From Nitrospirota bacterium (GTDB lineage: Bacteria; Nitrospirota; JACRHL01), in NCBI GenBank assembly GCA_029881725.1, contig JAOUMB010000002.1:1-64000 (forward strand): DNA of 64,000 nucleotides, written 5' to 3'. The notes under the pieces are model-generated. The model saw nothing but the letters and a program-made list of their open reading frames with translations. It was not told where the DNA came from and did not search any database. The first letter of the stretch is position 1, and every line of letters starts with the position of its first letter. Position numbers and translations under genes: made by a program. This document shows, in pieces, positions 7,732 through 16,155 of this stretch.

Positions 7732-8301
7732 CTATCCCTTGTTCTTCGCCACCACCACCATGGCCGGGCGCAGCACCCGCTGATGGAAGAAGTACCCCTT
7801 GCGGTACTCCTCCGCCACGGCGCCATCCGCGTGGTCGGTGGTCTCGATCTGTGAAATGGCCTGATGGACCGACGGGTCGAACGGCTGGCCGAGCGCCGGA
7901 ATGGAACTGACGCCGAATTTCTCCAGCACGTCCATGAACTGCTTGCGGATCATCTCCACGCCTTCGAGCATCTTCTCGTTGTTTTCAGCCTCGCGGCCGT
8001 GCCCGATGGCCAGGTCCAGGTTGTCCACCACGCCAAGCAGCTCCTTGAGCAGCCCTTCGTTGGCGTACTTGCGAAAATCCTCGTTTTCGCGCCCGACCCG
8101 CTTCTTGTAGTTCTCGAACTCGGCATACAACCGCACGTAGCGCTGTTCCGCCTCCGCCAGGGCGTCCGCCTCCGGCGCACGGGCCGCCTCTGCGGTTTCC
8201 GGGGCTTCCGGGGCCGCCATCCCTTCCGGAGTTTCCACCTGATCCGGGGTCCCGGCTTCTTCGTTACCGCCCGCGGCGGCGTTCTGCGTTTCCGTGCTCA
8301 T
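7732..8301 (-). CDS. grpE: Nucleotide exchange factor GrpE
   Basis: GrpE drives ADP release from DnaK. The 189-residue product has an acidic, Ala/Pro/Glu-rich disordered head (to about residue 55) and the long dimerisation helix (EAEQRYVRLYAEFENYKKRV). The compact C-terminal head includes FDPSVHQAISQ and VLRPAMVVVAKNKG. ATG 8301 is used; ATG 8316 and a further upstream codon are also in frame, and none has a clear ribosome-binding site, so the exact start is uncertain. It is the first gene of the grpE-dnaK-dnaJ set, downstream of a candidate promoter at 8375-8402. Confidence 0.93.
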   Translation of the reverse strand: MSTETQNAAAGGNEEAGTPDQVETPEGMAAPEAPETAEAARAPEADALAEAEQRYVRLYAEFENYKKRVGRENEDFRKYANEGLLKELLGVVDNLDLAIGHGREAENNEKMLEGVEMIRKQFMDVLEKFGVSSIPALGQPFDPSVHQAISQIETTDHADGAVAEEYRKGYFFHQRVLRPAMVVVAKNKG

Positions 8302-8374
8302 GCCCTGCCAATCCATAGTCCAAAAATCCGCCCCGGGGCCCACCAGGGCCGCAGGGCAATTCCTTCTGGACAGG

Positions 8375-8402
8375 TATTTAATCCGGTGAGCCGGGGCGTC
8401 AA
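8375..8402 (-). promoter_or_regulatory. Candidate housekeeping promoter of grpE-dnaK-dnaJ
   Basis: On the leftward strand TTGACG (8397-8402) and TAAATA (8375-8380) are separated by 16 bases, about 75 bases before grpE. The -35 box is near consensus; the -10 box is a weaker match. No CIRCE operator and no clear sigma-32 box were found nearby, so heat-shock control is not evident here. Confidence 0.45.
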
Positions 8403-8445
8403 CCCCGAAATGCCGCGAATTTCCGAAAAAAAGCCGAACCGGGGA

Positions 8446-9747
8446 CTACCGATCGGCGGCATTCGGCCGGAGTGCCTGCTCAATCAGCGTTACGGCGCGG
8501 GCCACACCATTGTCCATGCCCGGATGCATGCGGCGGGCGGCGGCCCGCGCAGCCTGGGCCATGTGGGGATGATCCAGCACCCTACGCACGGCCCGGGCCA
8601 GCTTTTTGGGGGTCACGTTGCGGCGGTGCAACGGCGCGGGCGCGATGCCCAGACGCTTGAGTACCATGCCCCAGGCAAGCTGGTCGGCGATATGCTCCAC
8701 AACCACCTGCGGTTTTCCGGCTGCCGTAGCGGTCTGGGTGGTGCCGGAACCACCGTGGTGAACCACCGCCGCGCAGTGCGCCATCAGGCGATCGAACGGC
8801 ATGCGCCCGACCGCCCGCATGCCGTCGGGAAGCATCAGCCCCTCCGGCACCTCGGCACCGACGTGGATCAACGCCCGGCACCCGGCAAGCTGCGCGGCGC
8901 GGGTCATCAGGGATACCGTTGTCTGCCATGCCTCCGGGTCGCGCGGGGTCATGCTGCCGAAGGTGAACAACACCGGCGGCGGACCCGCCGCCAGAAACCG
9001 CGCAAGCGGCGGATCCGGATGCCATGGAATGGCCTCCTCCGGCAAGGCCAGAAACCCGGTCACCACCGTTTGTTCCGGCCAGTCCGGGCGAGGCGGGCAA
9101 AACACCGCATCGACCCCGATCAGGGTCAGGTACGGGAAGTGGCTCGCCTGCACCAGCGGCCGGGTAATTGGCGCCAGCCCCAACTCCCGGCGCCGTGGAT
9201 TGCTGTAAGGCCCCATGATGTGTGAGGTCATCCGGTCGGCCACGCGCCACAGCCACCGGTTGATGCCCCGCCCCATGTTCGGCAGGGGCGCGGGCGGCTC
9301 AAACCCGGTCGGGGTCATCCCCGGTGCCAGGATCACCACCGCCAGCGGCACGCCGCCCCGCTCGGCATGGGCGTGCAACGAAAAACAGCAGAAGTGGCCG
9401 ATCACCACGTCGCTTTGCGCACACAGGTCCCGGGCGGCGGCATCCATCTCGGACAGGAACGGCCGAAACGCACAGTCCAGAATCTCGGCCAGTTGGTGGG
9501 TGGGCAGGGCAAACCGATGAAAGTAGCGACGCACCCGCCGGTCGATATCCCGCTCCATTTCCGGGGTGAGATGGCCCGCCCGGCGCAGGGTCACCCCCAT
9601 GCGCGCGCAGACCTCCTCGTGCTCCGGGTGCTCCATGCCGGTCACCGCCAGGGTGACCTGGTGCCCGACCTGCGCCAGACCGCAGGCCAGCGCAATAAAC
9701 GGGCGGATGTCCCCCTCGCTGCCCCAGGTCTGGATGCCGATGCGCAC
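8446..9747 (-). CDS. GT1-family glycosyltransferase (UGT / sterol glucosyltransferase-like)
   Basis: The 433-residue protein has the two-Rossmann GT-B fold of family GT1. The N-terminal half begins MRIGIQTWGSEGDIRPFIALA, typical of enzymes that glycosylate sterols, lipids or antibiotics. The C-terminal half contains VLFTFGSMTPRDPEAW, the nucleotide-sugar motif VVHHGGSGTTQTA and EHIADQLAWG (the usual acidic-Gln pair). There is no signal peptide. The start is GTG 9747, with GGAGA about nine bases upstream. It is monocistronic and leftward, with no biosynthetic neighbours, so the acceptor is unknown. Confidence 0.88.
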   Translation of the reverse strand: MRIGIQTWGSEGDIRPFIALACGLAQVGHQVTLAVTGMEHPEHEEVCARMGVTLRRAGHLTPEMERDIDRRVRRYFHRFALPTHQLAEILDCAFRPFLSEMDAAARDLCAQSDVVIGHFCCFSLHAHAERGGVPLAVVILAPGMTPTGFEPPAPLPNMGRGINRWLWRVADRMTSHIMGPYSNPRRRELGLAPITRPLVQASHFPYLTLIGVDAVFCPPRPDWPEQTVVTGFLALPEEAIPWHPDPPLARFLAAGPPPVLFTFGSMTPRDPEAWQTTVSLMTRAAQLAGCRALIHVGAEVPEGLMLPDGMRAVGRMPFDRLMAHCAAVVHHGGSGTTQTATAAGKPQVVVEHIADQLAWGMVLKRLGIAPAPLHRRNVTPKKLARAVRRVLDHPHMAQAARAAARRMHPGMDNGVARAVTLIEQALRPNAADR

Positions 9748-9923
9748 GCTCTGTTCTCCCCTTTTGAAGAAAGCTTACAGGGTAACGGGAATCGGGGCGG
9801 GATCAACCGGACGACACCACGCGGGTTCCGCCGACAGCCGAAAAGTATCCATCTGCGTGTCGTGCTTCACCATACCGGCGGTAAACGCGGCCCCGTCAGC
9901 GGCCACCCGGAACGCCGCGCACG

Positions 9924-9952
9924 TTGCTTCCAACGCCGTCAGCCGCTATATT
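9924..9952 (+). promoter_or_regulatory. Candidate sigma-70-type promoter
   Basis: TTGCTT (9924-9929) and TATATT (9947-9952) are separated by 17 bases, in the 320-base gap before the SurA-N-domain gene. The spacing is ideal and each box matches consensus at four or five positions. An 8-bp hairpin (10001-10020) lies in the presumed leader. Confidence 0.45.
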
Positions 9953-10067
9953 GAGGCTCTCGCCCGTGGCCCTTCCGTGGCTCCGTGGCGGCGATGGGGA
10001 GCCACCCGGCAGCGGGTGGCCACCCCCGATCCATCAACTTCTTTTTTGCACGGGTTTTGAAAACGAC

Positions 10068-10787
10068 ATGCTGGAAGTCATTCGCCGCTGGGGCGTGGAA
10101 AAAAAGTGGATGTTCGCCATCGTGATGGGCACCGTGACCGTCGCCTTTGTCGGCGGCATGGGCATGCTGGGAATGTCCGGCCCCACCGGCATCTATGCGG
10201 CCAAGGTGAATGGCGACGAGATACTGGTGACCGAGTTCGAGCGCGCCTATAAAAACACCTATCAGCGTTATCAGCAGATGATCGGTGAGGAATGGAACGA
10301 CGAGATGGCCGAGCAGTTCGGTCTCAAGCGTCAGGTGCTGATGCAGATGGTGGACCAGCGGCTGTGGATCGATCGGGCCGAAGAACTGGGCCTGGCGGTT
10401 TCCGATGCCGAGGTGCGCGAGGCGCTGATGGAGATCGGCGCGTTCCAGATCAACGGCCGCTTCAACCCGGCTCAGTACAAGCAGGCACTGAAGCGCATTC
10501 GCACCTCGGCAGAGGCGTTTGAGGCCAGCGTGCGCACCGACCTGCTGGCCTCCAAGGCGCGCACCTTCGCGGTGGCCGCCGCCGGGGTCAGCCATGCCGA
10601 CATGACCCTGTTCGCCACCCCGGCGGAGGATGACGCCAAGCTGTCCGCCGAAGAACGCGCGGAGCAGGACCGCACCCGGATGCAGGGGCTTAACAATCGC
10701 AAGCAGAACCAGGTCATGTCTTCCGTGGTCGCCCACCTGCGCCAGACCGCCGATCTGGAATTGTTCCCCGAAAACGTCGGCATCTAG
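10068..10787 (+). CDS. Membrane-anchored SurA-N/PpiD-like chaperone without a PPIase domain
   Basis: The 239-residue protein has a short cytoplasmic N-terminus (MLEVIRRWGVEKKW), one membrane anchor near 14-36, and a periplasmic region resembling the SurA N-terminal chaperone domain of PpiD: AAKVNGDEILVTEFERAYKNTYQRYQQM, then LMQMVDQRLWIDRAEELGLAVSDAEVREAL. Full PpiD is much longer and carries parvulin domains; here the protein stops before any such domain, so it resembles only the N-terminal part. A role in outer-membrane protein or periplasmic folding is inferred. The ATG at 10068 gives the expected N-in anchor; the frame is open upstream. It is flanked by its own promoter and terminator. 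Confidence 0.75.
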   Translation: MLEVIRRWGVEKKWMFAIVMGTVTVAFVGGMGMLGMSGPTGIYAAKVNGDEILVTEFERAYKNTYQRYQQMIGEEWNDEMAEQFGLKRQVLMQMVDQRLWIDRAEELGLAVSDAEVREALMEIGAFQINGRFNPAQYKQALKRIRTSAEAFEASVRTDLLASKARTFAVAAAGVSHADMTLFATPAEDDAKLSAEERAEQDRTRMQGLNNRKQNQVMSSVVAHLRQTADLELFPENVGI

Positions 10788-10791
10788 AGTG

Positions 10792-10845
10792 ACGGTGGCC
10801 GGTTCACGGCCACCGTTTCCGATGGCGCGGCGGGCACGCCATCGG
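10792..10845 (+). terminator. Two consecutive stem-loops after the SurA-N gene
   Basis: The first stem, ACGGTGGCC (10792-10800) with GGCCACCGT (10808-10816), is followed by two further T residues and acts as a likely terminator. A second 9-bp stem, 10819-10827 with 10837-10845, follows at once. The remaining gap to 11047 holds no gene; a weak TATATT box at 11034-11039 precedes the next gene. Confidence 0.6.
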
Positions 10846-11047
10846 CCCCTATCGCCGCAGTTTCCTTCCCCACCGGTAACCTCCGGATACCGGAATCGGG
10901 CGTTCCGTCCGTAACCCACCAGAGCGCCCTTCGTTCCCCCCTGCCACGGTGCGGCCCCTCCCATACTTCCGGCGCTGGCAGTGTGATCGCCACCCCCTGC
11001 GCCGAAAATCTGGCAGGTTTTCCAATTCACCTGTATATTAGGTGCTT

Positions 11048-13054
11048 ATGGCCCGAACTGACGAGTCCGCCGCCGCGGACGGGGCCGTGCCATCCACCGC
11101 ATCCACACCGGACACGGTGGGCGCCACCGCCCACGCCGCGGCCCCCGATTTTCCCGGCCGATTGCTCACCCGCCTGCTGGTCCCGTACACGGCGCTGATC
11201 CTCATCGCCTTCACGATCGCCGGGTTCCTGTTCCTGCGCGCCGCGCGGGACACCCTGGACAACGCCCTCTCCGCCCGCCTCATCGGGCAGGCCTCCATGG
11301 TGGCCGGAACCCTCAAACCGGAATACCTGGTCCGCCTCGGCCCGGGCGATGAACAGACCCGCCTGTACGCCCTCATCCTGCATGAACTGAAAGGTATGCG
11401 AGAGGCCGCCGGAGTCGATGACGTGTTTGTGATCGACCGTCAGGGGCGGGTGCTGGTGGATGTGGACCAGGAGTTGCCCATCGGCGCCGAATACCTGTTT
11501 TTGAAACTGGATGCGGTGGAACTCGCCCAGGTGTGGCAGGGGGAAGCCGCCGCCTCGACCCTCTACGCAGACGAATCCGGCGCCCTGTACAAAAGCGGCT
11601 ACGCCCCGGTGCGCGACGCCGCCGGGAAGGTGGTCGCCGCGGTGGGGGTGGAGGCCGGAGCCGGTTACCTGTCGGCGGTCAACCTGCTGCGCGACAAGGT
11701 GCTGTACCTGATCCTTACCGTAACGGTGCTGGCGGCGCTGATCAGCGTGGCCCTGTCGCGCTCCATCATCGGTCCGGTGCAGCGGCTGGTGGCCGCGTTT
11801 TCCCGCGTGGTGGAAGGCCATGCGTACCCAAGCGTGCCGGTTACCACCCGCGACGAAATGGGCTACCTGAGCCACGCCTTCAACCGGATGACCGGAAGCC
11901 TTCGGGAAAAGGACGCCGAGTTGACCCGCCTGTACGAACTGGAGCGTGAACGGGCCGAGCGCATTCAGGGGCTTTCGGTGCAGGTGCTGGAAGGCATCTC
12001 CAGCGGCGTGCTGGCGGTGGACCTGGGCGGACGGGTGCTGCTGTGCAATCAGGCCGCCGCCGAGATCATGCCGGTGCGCGGCTATCCCTTTCCCGATACC
12101 GGCATCCCCCCCCACGTGCGCGACGTGCTGGAAGCGGACAGCCCGGTGCTGCACTGCCTGATGGAAACCCTGGAGCAACACCGGGAGTTCCTGCGCAACG
12201 ACCGCACCTGGAGCCACCCGGACGGTCAGGAACGGGTTCTGGGCATCAGCGCGTTTCCCCTCTCGGACCGGGATGGGGGGCACTTCGGGGCCATCACCAT
12301 TTTCTCCGACCTGACCGAGGTGGCCCGTCTGCAGGACCAGATCAAGATCCAGGACCGGCTGGCGGCGCTGGGGGAGCTTTCCGCCGGGATCGCCCACGAG
12401 ATTCGCAACCCGCTGGGGGCGATTCGCGGCTTTGTGGAACTGCTCGGCCGCAAGGTGGACGATCCGCGCGGAAAACAGATCGTGGACAGCATCCTCACCG
12501 AGGTGACGGGGCTGAACCACATCGTCACCGACTTTCTGGCCTTCGCCCGGGAGCCGGTGCTGAGCATCGAACCGGTGGATCCGGGGGAGGTGCTGAGAGA
12601 CGCCCTGGCCATGGCCCTGCCGCCGGAAACCAACGGCAGGCTGCGGGTCACCGAGCGGATCGAGGACGGCCTGCCCGAGGTGCGCATGGACCCGGCGCAG
12701 GTGAAAAACGCACTGGTAAACATCATCCAGAACGCCGCCACCGCCATGGGGCCGGAAGGGGGACAACTGGACGTGGCCATGGCCCCGGAAGGCAACGGGA
12801 TCGAGATCCGCGTGCAGGACTCGGGCCCCGGCATTCCCCAGGAACTGCGCGAGAAAATTTTCAATCCATTCTTCACCACCCGCGCCGACGGGACCGGCCT
12901 GGGCCTGCCCATCGCCAACAAGGTGGTGGAAGGACATGCGGGCCGCATCCGGGTGGAATCCCCCCGCAGCGGTGGCGCATGTTTTGTCATCTGGCTGCCC
13001 ACCGCCGGGCCGCCCACCACCCGGCCGACACACGCTGACGAGGTAACCGCATGA
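11048..13054 (+). CDS. Membrane sensor histidine kinase (NtrB/AtoS-type)
   Basis: This 668-residue kinase probably partners the regulator that overlaps its stop. Layout: a hydrophilic N-terminal tail, TM1 about 38-62, a periplasmic sensor of about 150 residues, TM2 about 220-240, HAMP, a PAS-like domain, HisKA with the phosphorylated His at 450 (AGIAHEIRNPLGAIRG), and HATPase_c with N (NALVNIIQNAATA), G1 (DSGPGIP) and F/G2 (FNPFFTTRADGTGLGL) boxes. ATG 11048 follows AGGTG at a short distance; a GTG two codons earlier is the alternative. Its TGA overlaps the next ATG, so the two proteins are coupled. The stimulus is unknown. Confidence 0.9.
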   Translation: MARTDESAAADGAVPSTASTPDTVGATAHAAAPDFPGRLLTRLLVPYTALILIAFTIAGFLFLRAARDTLDNALSARLIGQASMVAGTLKPEYLVRLGPGDEQTRLYALILHELKGMREAAGVDDVFVIDRQGRVLVDVDQELPIGAEYLFLKLDAVELAQVWQGEAAASTLYADESGALYKSGYAPVRDAAGKVVAAVGVEAGAGYLSAVNLLRDKVLYLILTVTVLAALISVALSRSIIGPVQRLVAAFSRVVEGHAYPSVPVTTRDEMGYLSHAFNRMTGSLREKDAELTRLYELERERAERIQGLSVQVLEGISSGVLAVDLGGRVLLCNQAAAEIMPVRGYPFPDTGIPPHVRDVLEADSPVLHCLMETLEQHREFLRNDRTWSHPDGQERVLGISAFPLSDRDGGHFGAITIFSDLTEVARLQDQIKIQDRLAALGELSAGIAHEIRNPLGAIRGFVELLGRKVDDPRGKQIVDSILTEVTGLNHIVTDFLAFAREPVLSIEPVDPGEVLRDALAMALPPETNGRLRVTERIEDGLPEVRMDPAQVKNALVNIIQNAATAMGPEGGQLDVAMAPEGNGIEIRVQDSGPGIPQELREKIFNPFFTTRADGTGLGLPIANKVVEGHAGRIRVESPRSGGACFVIWLPTAGPPTTRPTHADEVTA

Positions 13055-14478
13055 AACGAATCATCATCGCCGACGACAAGGGCGCCATGCGCGAAATGCT
13101 CACCCAGGCGTTCGACACCCGGGAATACGAGGTGACCGCCGTATCCGACGGTTCCGAGGCCGTGGCCCAGGCCGAGTCCGGCGTGGACCTGGTGATCACC
13201 GACCTGCGCATGCCGGGACTGGACGGTCTGGAGGTGCTGCGGGCCTACAAGCGCATCTCTCCCGAGACCGAGGTGATCGTCATGACCGCGTTCGGCACCG
13301 TGGAAAACGCGGTGGAAGCCATGCGCCAGGGGGCCTACGACTACATCCTGAAACCGTTTTCCATCGACGAGATCGAACTGAAAGTGGCCCGCGCCCTGGA
13401 CCGCAAGCAACTGGCCGGGCAGGTGCGCTACCTGAAAGAGGAGGAGGACCGCCGCAGCGGCACCATGATCGGCGAAAGCTCGCCCATGCGGCAGGTGCAA
13501 CGGCTGATCGACAAGGTGGCGGCCTCCAATGCGCCGGTGCTGGTGCTGGGAGAATCGGGCACCGGCAAGGAACTGGTGGCGCGTGAAATCCACCGCCGCA
13601 GCCCGCGTGCGGGGGGGGCGTTTGTGGCGGTCAACTGCGCCGCTCTGTCGGAGGGGTTGCTGGAATCCGAGCTGTTCGGCCACGAAAAGGGCGCCTATAC
13701 CGGCGCGGCGGGTATGCGCAAGGGACGCTTCGAACTGGCGGACAGCGGCACCCTGTTCCTGGACGAAATCGGCGAGCTGTCCCCGGCCATTCAGGTCAAG
13801 CTGCTGCGCTTTTTGCAGGAAAAGGAGTTCGAACGGGTGGGCGGCTCCAAAACCATCCGCGTGGACGTGCGGGTGGTGGCCGCCACTCACCGCAACCTGA
13901 AACAGCAACTGGCCGAAGGTAAGTTTCGCGAGGATCTGTATTACCGGCTCAACGTCATCTCCATCGAGATGCCGCCGCTGCGTGCCCGGCGGGAGGATAT
14001 CCCGGCCCTGGCGGAGCACTTTCTGGCCCGCTACGGGAAAGAGATGGCCAAACCGGTGACCATGAGCCACGCGGTGGCGGACGCCCTCACCCGTTACCAC
14101 TGGCCGGGCAACATCCGCGAACTGCAGAATGTGGTGGAGCGCGCCGTGGTGCTGTGTGACGGGCCGGAACTGGATCTGGCCGATCTTCCCAGGGAACTGT
14201 TCTCCACCCCGCCCACCGGGCATGTGGAAGCCGAGGCCCCGGAAGCCGACACCGGGTACCCGGTGTCCGCCACCGCGGCCATGGCGGTCAGCGCCAGCCC
14301 GGATCACCCCCTGGACCTGACCACCCACCTGGATGCCCTAGAGCGCGGAATTATTCTGGAGGCCCTGGGACGGTACCGCTGGAATCAGACCAAGGTGGCG
14401 CAAACGCTGGGGCTGAAACGCAGTTCCCTGCAGTACAAGATGAAAAAACACGGCCTGGGAGGCGACGAGGGGGAATGA
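13051..14478 (+). CDS. Sigma-54-dependent response regulator (NtrC family)
   Basis: The 475-residue protein has an N-terminal receiver with acidic pair D8/D9, phospho-acceptor D51 (LVITDLRMPG) and Lys 101 (ILKPFS). An AAA+ domain follows with Walker A GESGTGKE, sigma-54-contact loop GAYTGA (Tyr for Phe, a tolerated variant), Walker B LFLDEIGEL and the arginine-finger region REDLYYRLNV. A Fis-type helix-turn-helix ends the protein (WNQTKVAQTLGLKRSSLQYKMKKHGL). It overlaps the kinase by four bases and the following coiled-coil gene by four. That argues that the two-component pair and the next genes form one functional unit. I found no clear sigma-54 promoter nearby. Confidence 0.94.
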   Translation: MKRIIIADDKGAMREMLTQAFDTREYEVTAVSDGSEAVAQAESGVDLVITDLRMPGLDGLEVLRAYKRISPETEVIVMTAFGTVENAVEAMRQGAYDYILKPFSIDEIELKVARALDRKQLAGQVRYLKEEEDRRSGTMIGESSPMRQVQRLIDKVAASNAPVLVLGESGTGKELVAREIHRRSPRAGGAFVAVNCAALSEGLLESELFGHEKGAYTGAAGMRKGRFELADSGTLFLDEIGELSPAIQVKLLRFLQEKEFERVGGSKTIRVDVRVVAATHRNLKQQLAEGKFREDLYYRLNVISIEMPPLRARREDIPALAEHFLARYGKEMAKPVTMSHAVADALTRYHWPGNIRELQNVVERAVVLCDGPELDLADLPRELFSTPPTGHVEAEAPEADTGYPVSATAAMAVSASPDHPLDLTTHLDALERGIILEALGRYRWNQTKVAQTLGLKRSSLQYKMKKHGLGGDEGE

Positions 14479-15392
14479 TCCGCCTGCGGGCCATCCTGCT
14501 GGCCACCCTGCTGGCCACGGTTGCGGTTGCGATGGCGCCGGCGCACGCCCAGGAGGGCAGCGCGCACGCTTTGATCGAGGAGCTGGAGCGGGAGGTGGCG
14601 GAATTGAACGCCCGCATGACCCAGGTGGAGATTCAGGAGTCCCGTCTGGCCGCCCGCGAGGCCAGCCTGGAGGCGCGGGTGGAGGCGCTCAAGAAAGCAT
14701 CCCCCGGCGTGGTGCGCGACGCTGAACTGCAAACGGCGCTGCGTGACCTGCGTGCGGCCCTGGCCGAGGCCCGCAACATCAACAATGTGGAAGACATTCT
14801 GGTGACCACCCTGCGCACCCGGCAGGTGGCCCTGGTGCAGGTCTCCACCCGGGAGGCGGACCGGCTTCTGAAGCGCGGCGAGCAGGCGGTGCGTGCGGGA
14901 GACGACCAGTCCGCCATGCGGGACTTCGCCCTTGCCTTCACCTACTTGAGGCGCGGCCAGGGGCCCAAGGCCACCAGCCTCCTGGGGCACGGCCCCACCA
15001 CCACCCCGGCACGCCTGACCATTTCGACCGAGATTCCCGTCACCGGCCGGGAATCTCCTGACGAGATGCGGGAACTGGCGGTGATCCTGCGGGACGCGGC
15101 GGAAAAATTGAAGGACAACGCCCGCACCGCAGGGGAGGAACTGGCCCGCTTCCGGGACGAACGGGACATCCTGCGCACCCTCCAGCAGACCGATACCGGC
15201 CCCTCCCCCTCCGTGGACATGGTCCTGGCATTTCTGGAGGCCCGCATCGAAAGCCTGCGCACGGAACTCAAGGTCATCCGCCAGGGGCTGTCCACCCGTC
15301 TGGCCGCCGCCACCGTGCTGGAACGGCAGGCCGCCCAATACGAGGCGGTCCTGCTCAACGAGGCCAACAAGGCATCCCAGGGGCGGAAATGA
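14475..15392 (+). CDS. Exported coiled-coil protein, unknown function
   Basis: The 305-residue protein starts with a clear signal peptide (MIRLRAILLATLLATVAVAMAPAHA, cleavage about residue 25). Heptad-like coiled coil follows (about 28-75: EELEREVAELNARMTQVE, EASLEARVEALKKA), with more helical segments around 90-160 and 190-300. There is no lipobox and no catalytic motif. Start and stop both overlap neighbours by four bases, placing it within a translationally coupled chain with the kinase, regulator and TPR protein. It could be a periplasmic scaffold or sensor accessory; that is inference from context only. Confidence 0.75.
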   Translation: MIRLRAILLATLLATVAVAMAPAHAQEGSAHALIEELEREVAELNARMTQVEIQESRLAAREASLEARVEALKKASPGVVRDAELQTALRDLRAALAEARNINNVEDILVTTLRTRQVALVQVSTREADRLLKRGEQAVRAGDDQSAMRDFALAFTYLRRGQGPKATSLLGHGPTTTPARLTISTEIPVTGRESPDEMRELAVILRDAAEKLKDNARTAGEELARFRDERDILRTLQQTDTGPSPSVDMVLAFLEARIESLRTELKVIRQGLSTRLAAATVLERQAAQYEAVLLNEANKASQGRK

Positions 15393-16069
15393 TGCGCCTG
15401 CTGATCCTCACCCTGACCGTGTGGATGGCATGTGCGCCAGGGACCGCGCAGGGACAGCCCGCCCCCCGTGGCGTGCCATCGCCCGAAACCATGGCCACTG
15501 CCCTGAGCGACCTGCGGGCGGGAAACTATGAGGCGGCGGAGCGGGCCTATTCGCGCCTGCTGCCCAGCTTTCCACGCAACCCGAATGTGGTCATCGGCCT
15601 GGCTCACGCGGAACTCGGCCTGGGCAAGCTGGAATCCGCCTACGCCAGGCTGCAACTGATCCGCACCCTGGATCCGGACAACGGTGGCGTCCACTTCGTG
15701 CTGGGACAACTGTTTCTGAAGGCCGACATGCCCCTGCCCGCGGCCCACGCCCTGACCCGGGCGGTGTCCCTGGAGCCGTCCAACCAGACCTTCCGCCTGG
15801 CCCTCGCCCGCAGCCTGTCGGAAACCGGACAACTGTATGCAGCCGCATCCCAGTACGGCCGCCTGCTGGAGCAGATGGACCAGGAAGGGCGGCGCCCCGA
15901 CCCGGCGGTGGTGTATGAACTGGCCGACCTGGCCACCCGGTTGAACATGAATGACGACGCCCGACGCCTGTACCGTCTGCTGCTGAACCTGGAGCCGAAC
16001 AGCCCCCGGGCGGCGGTGGCCCGGCAATGGCTGGAACGGCCCGAAGCTCCCGCTCCCCCGCAACCGTAG
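15389..16069 (+). CDS. Exported TPR-repeat protein
   Basis: The 226-residue protein has a signal peptide (MMRLLILTLTVWMACAPGTAQG) and several tetratricopeptide repeats: LRAGNYEAAERAYSRLLPSF, LAHAELGLGKLESAYARLQ, LGQLFLKADMPLPAAHALTR, LSETGQLYAAASQYGRLLE and LATRLNMNDDARRLYRLLL. A Pro-rich tail ends the protein. TPR proteins of this size act as protein-interaction adaptors in the periplasm. It overlaps the coiled-coil gene by four bases (ATGA). It is likely a partner of that protein; no enzymatic role is apparent. Confidence 0.82.
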   Translation: MMRLLILTLTVWMACAPGTAQGQPAPRGVPSPETMATALSDLRAGNYEAAERAYSRLLPSFPRNPNVVIGLAHAELGLGKLESAYARLQLIRTLDPDNGGVHFVLGQLFLKADMPLPAAHALTRAVSLEPSNQTFRLALARSLSETGQLYAAASQYGRLLEQMDQEGRRPDPAVVYELADLATRLNMNDDARRLYRLLLNLEPNSPRAAVARQWLERPEAPAPPQP

Positions 16070-16155
16070 CGGGCCGCGCCTTGACGTTATCCCCGGCTGC
16101 GTGATAGGTTCGCGAGCTTCGGGAATACTTGGGGCCCCCCCGTTCAAGGAACCGC

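Noticed and set aside
8302..8445. Search for CIRCE or sigma-32 control upstream of grpE
   Set aside because: No TTAGCACTC-N9-GAGTGCTAA and no convincing sigma-32 boxes; only a sigma-70-like promoter was seen.
12226..14328. 700-codon leftward frame opposite the kinase/regulator pair
   Set aside because: Shadow of two well-supported two-component genes; composition is non-protein-like.
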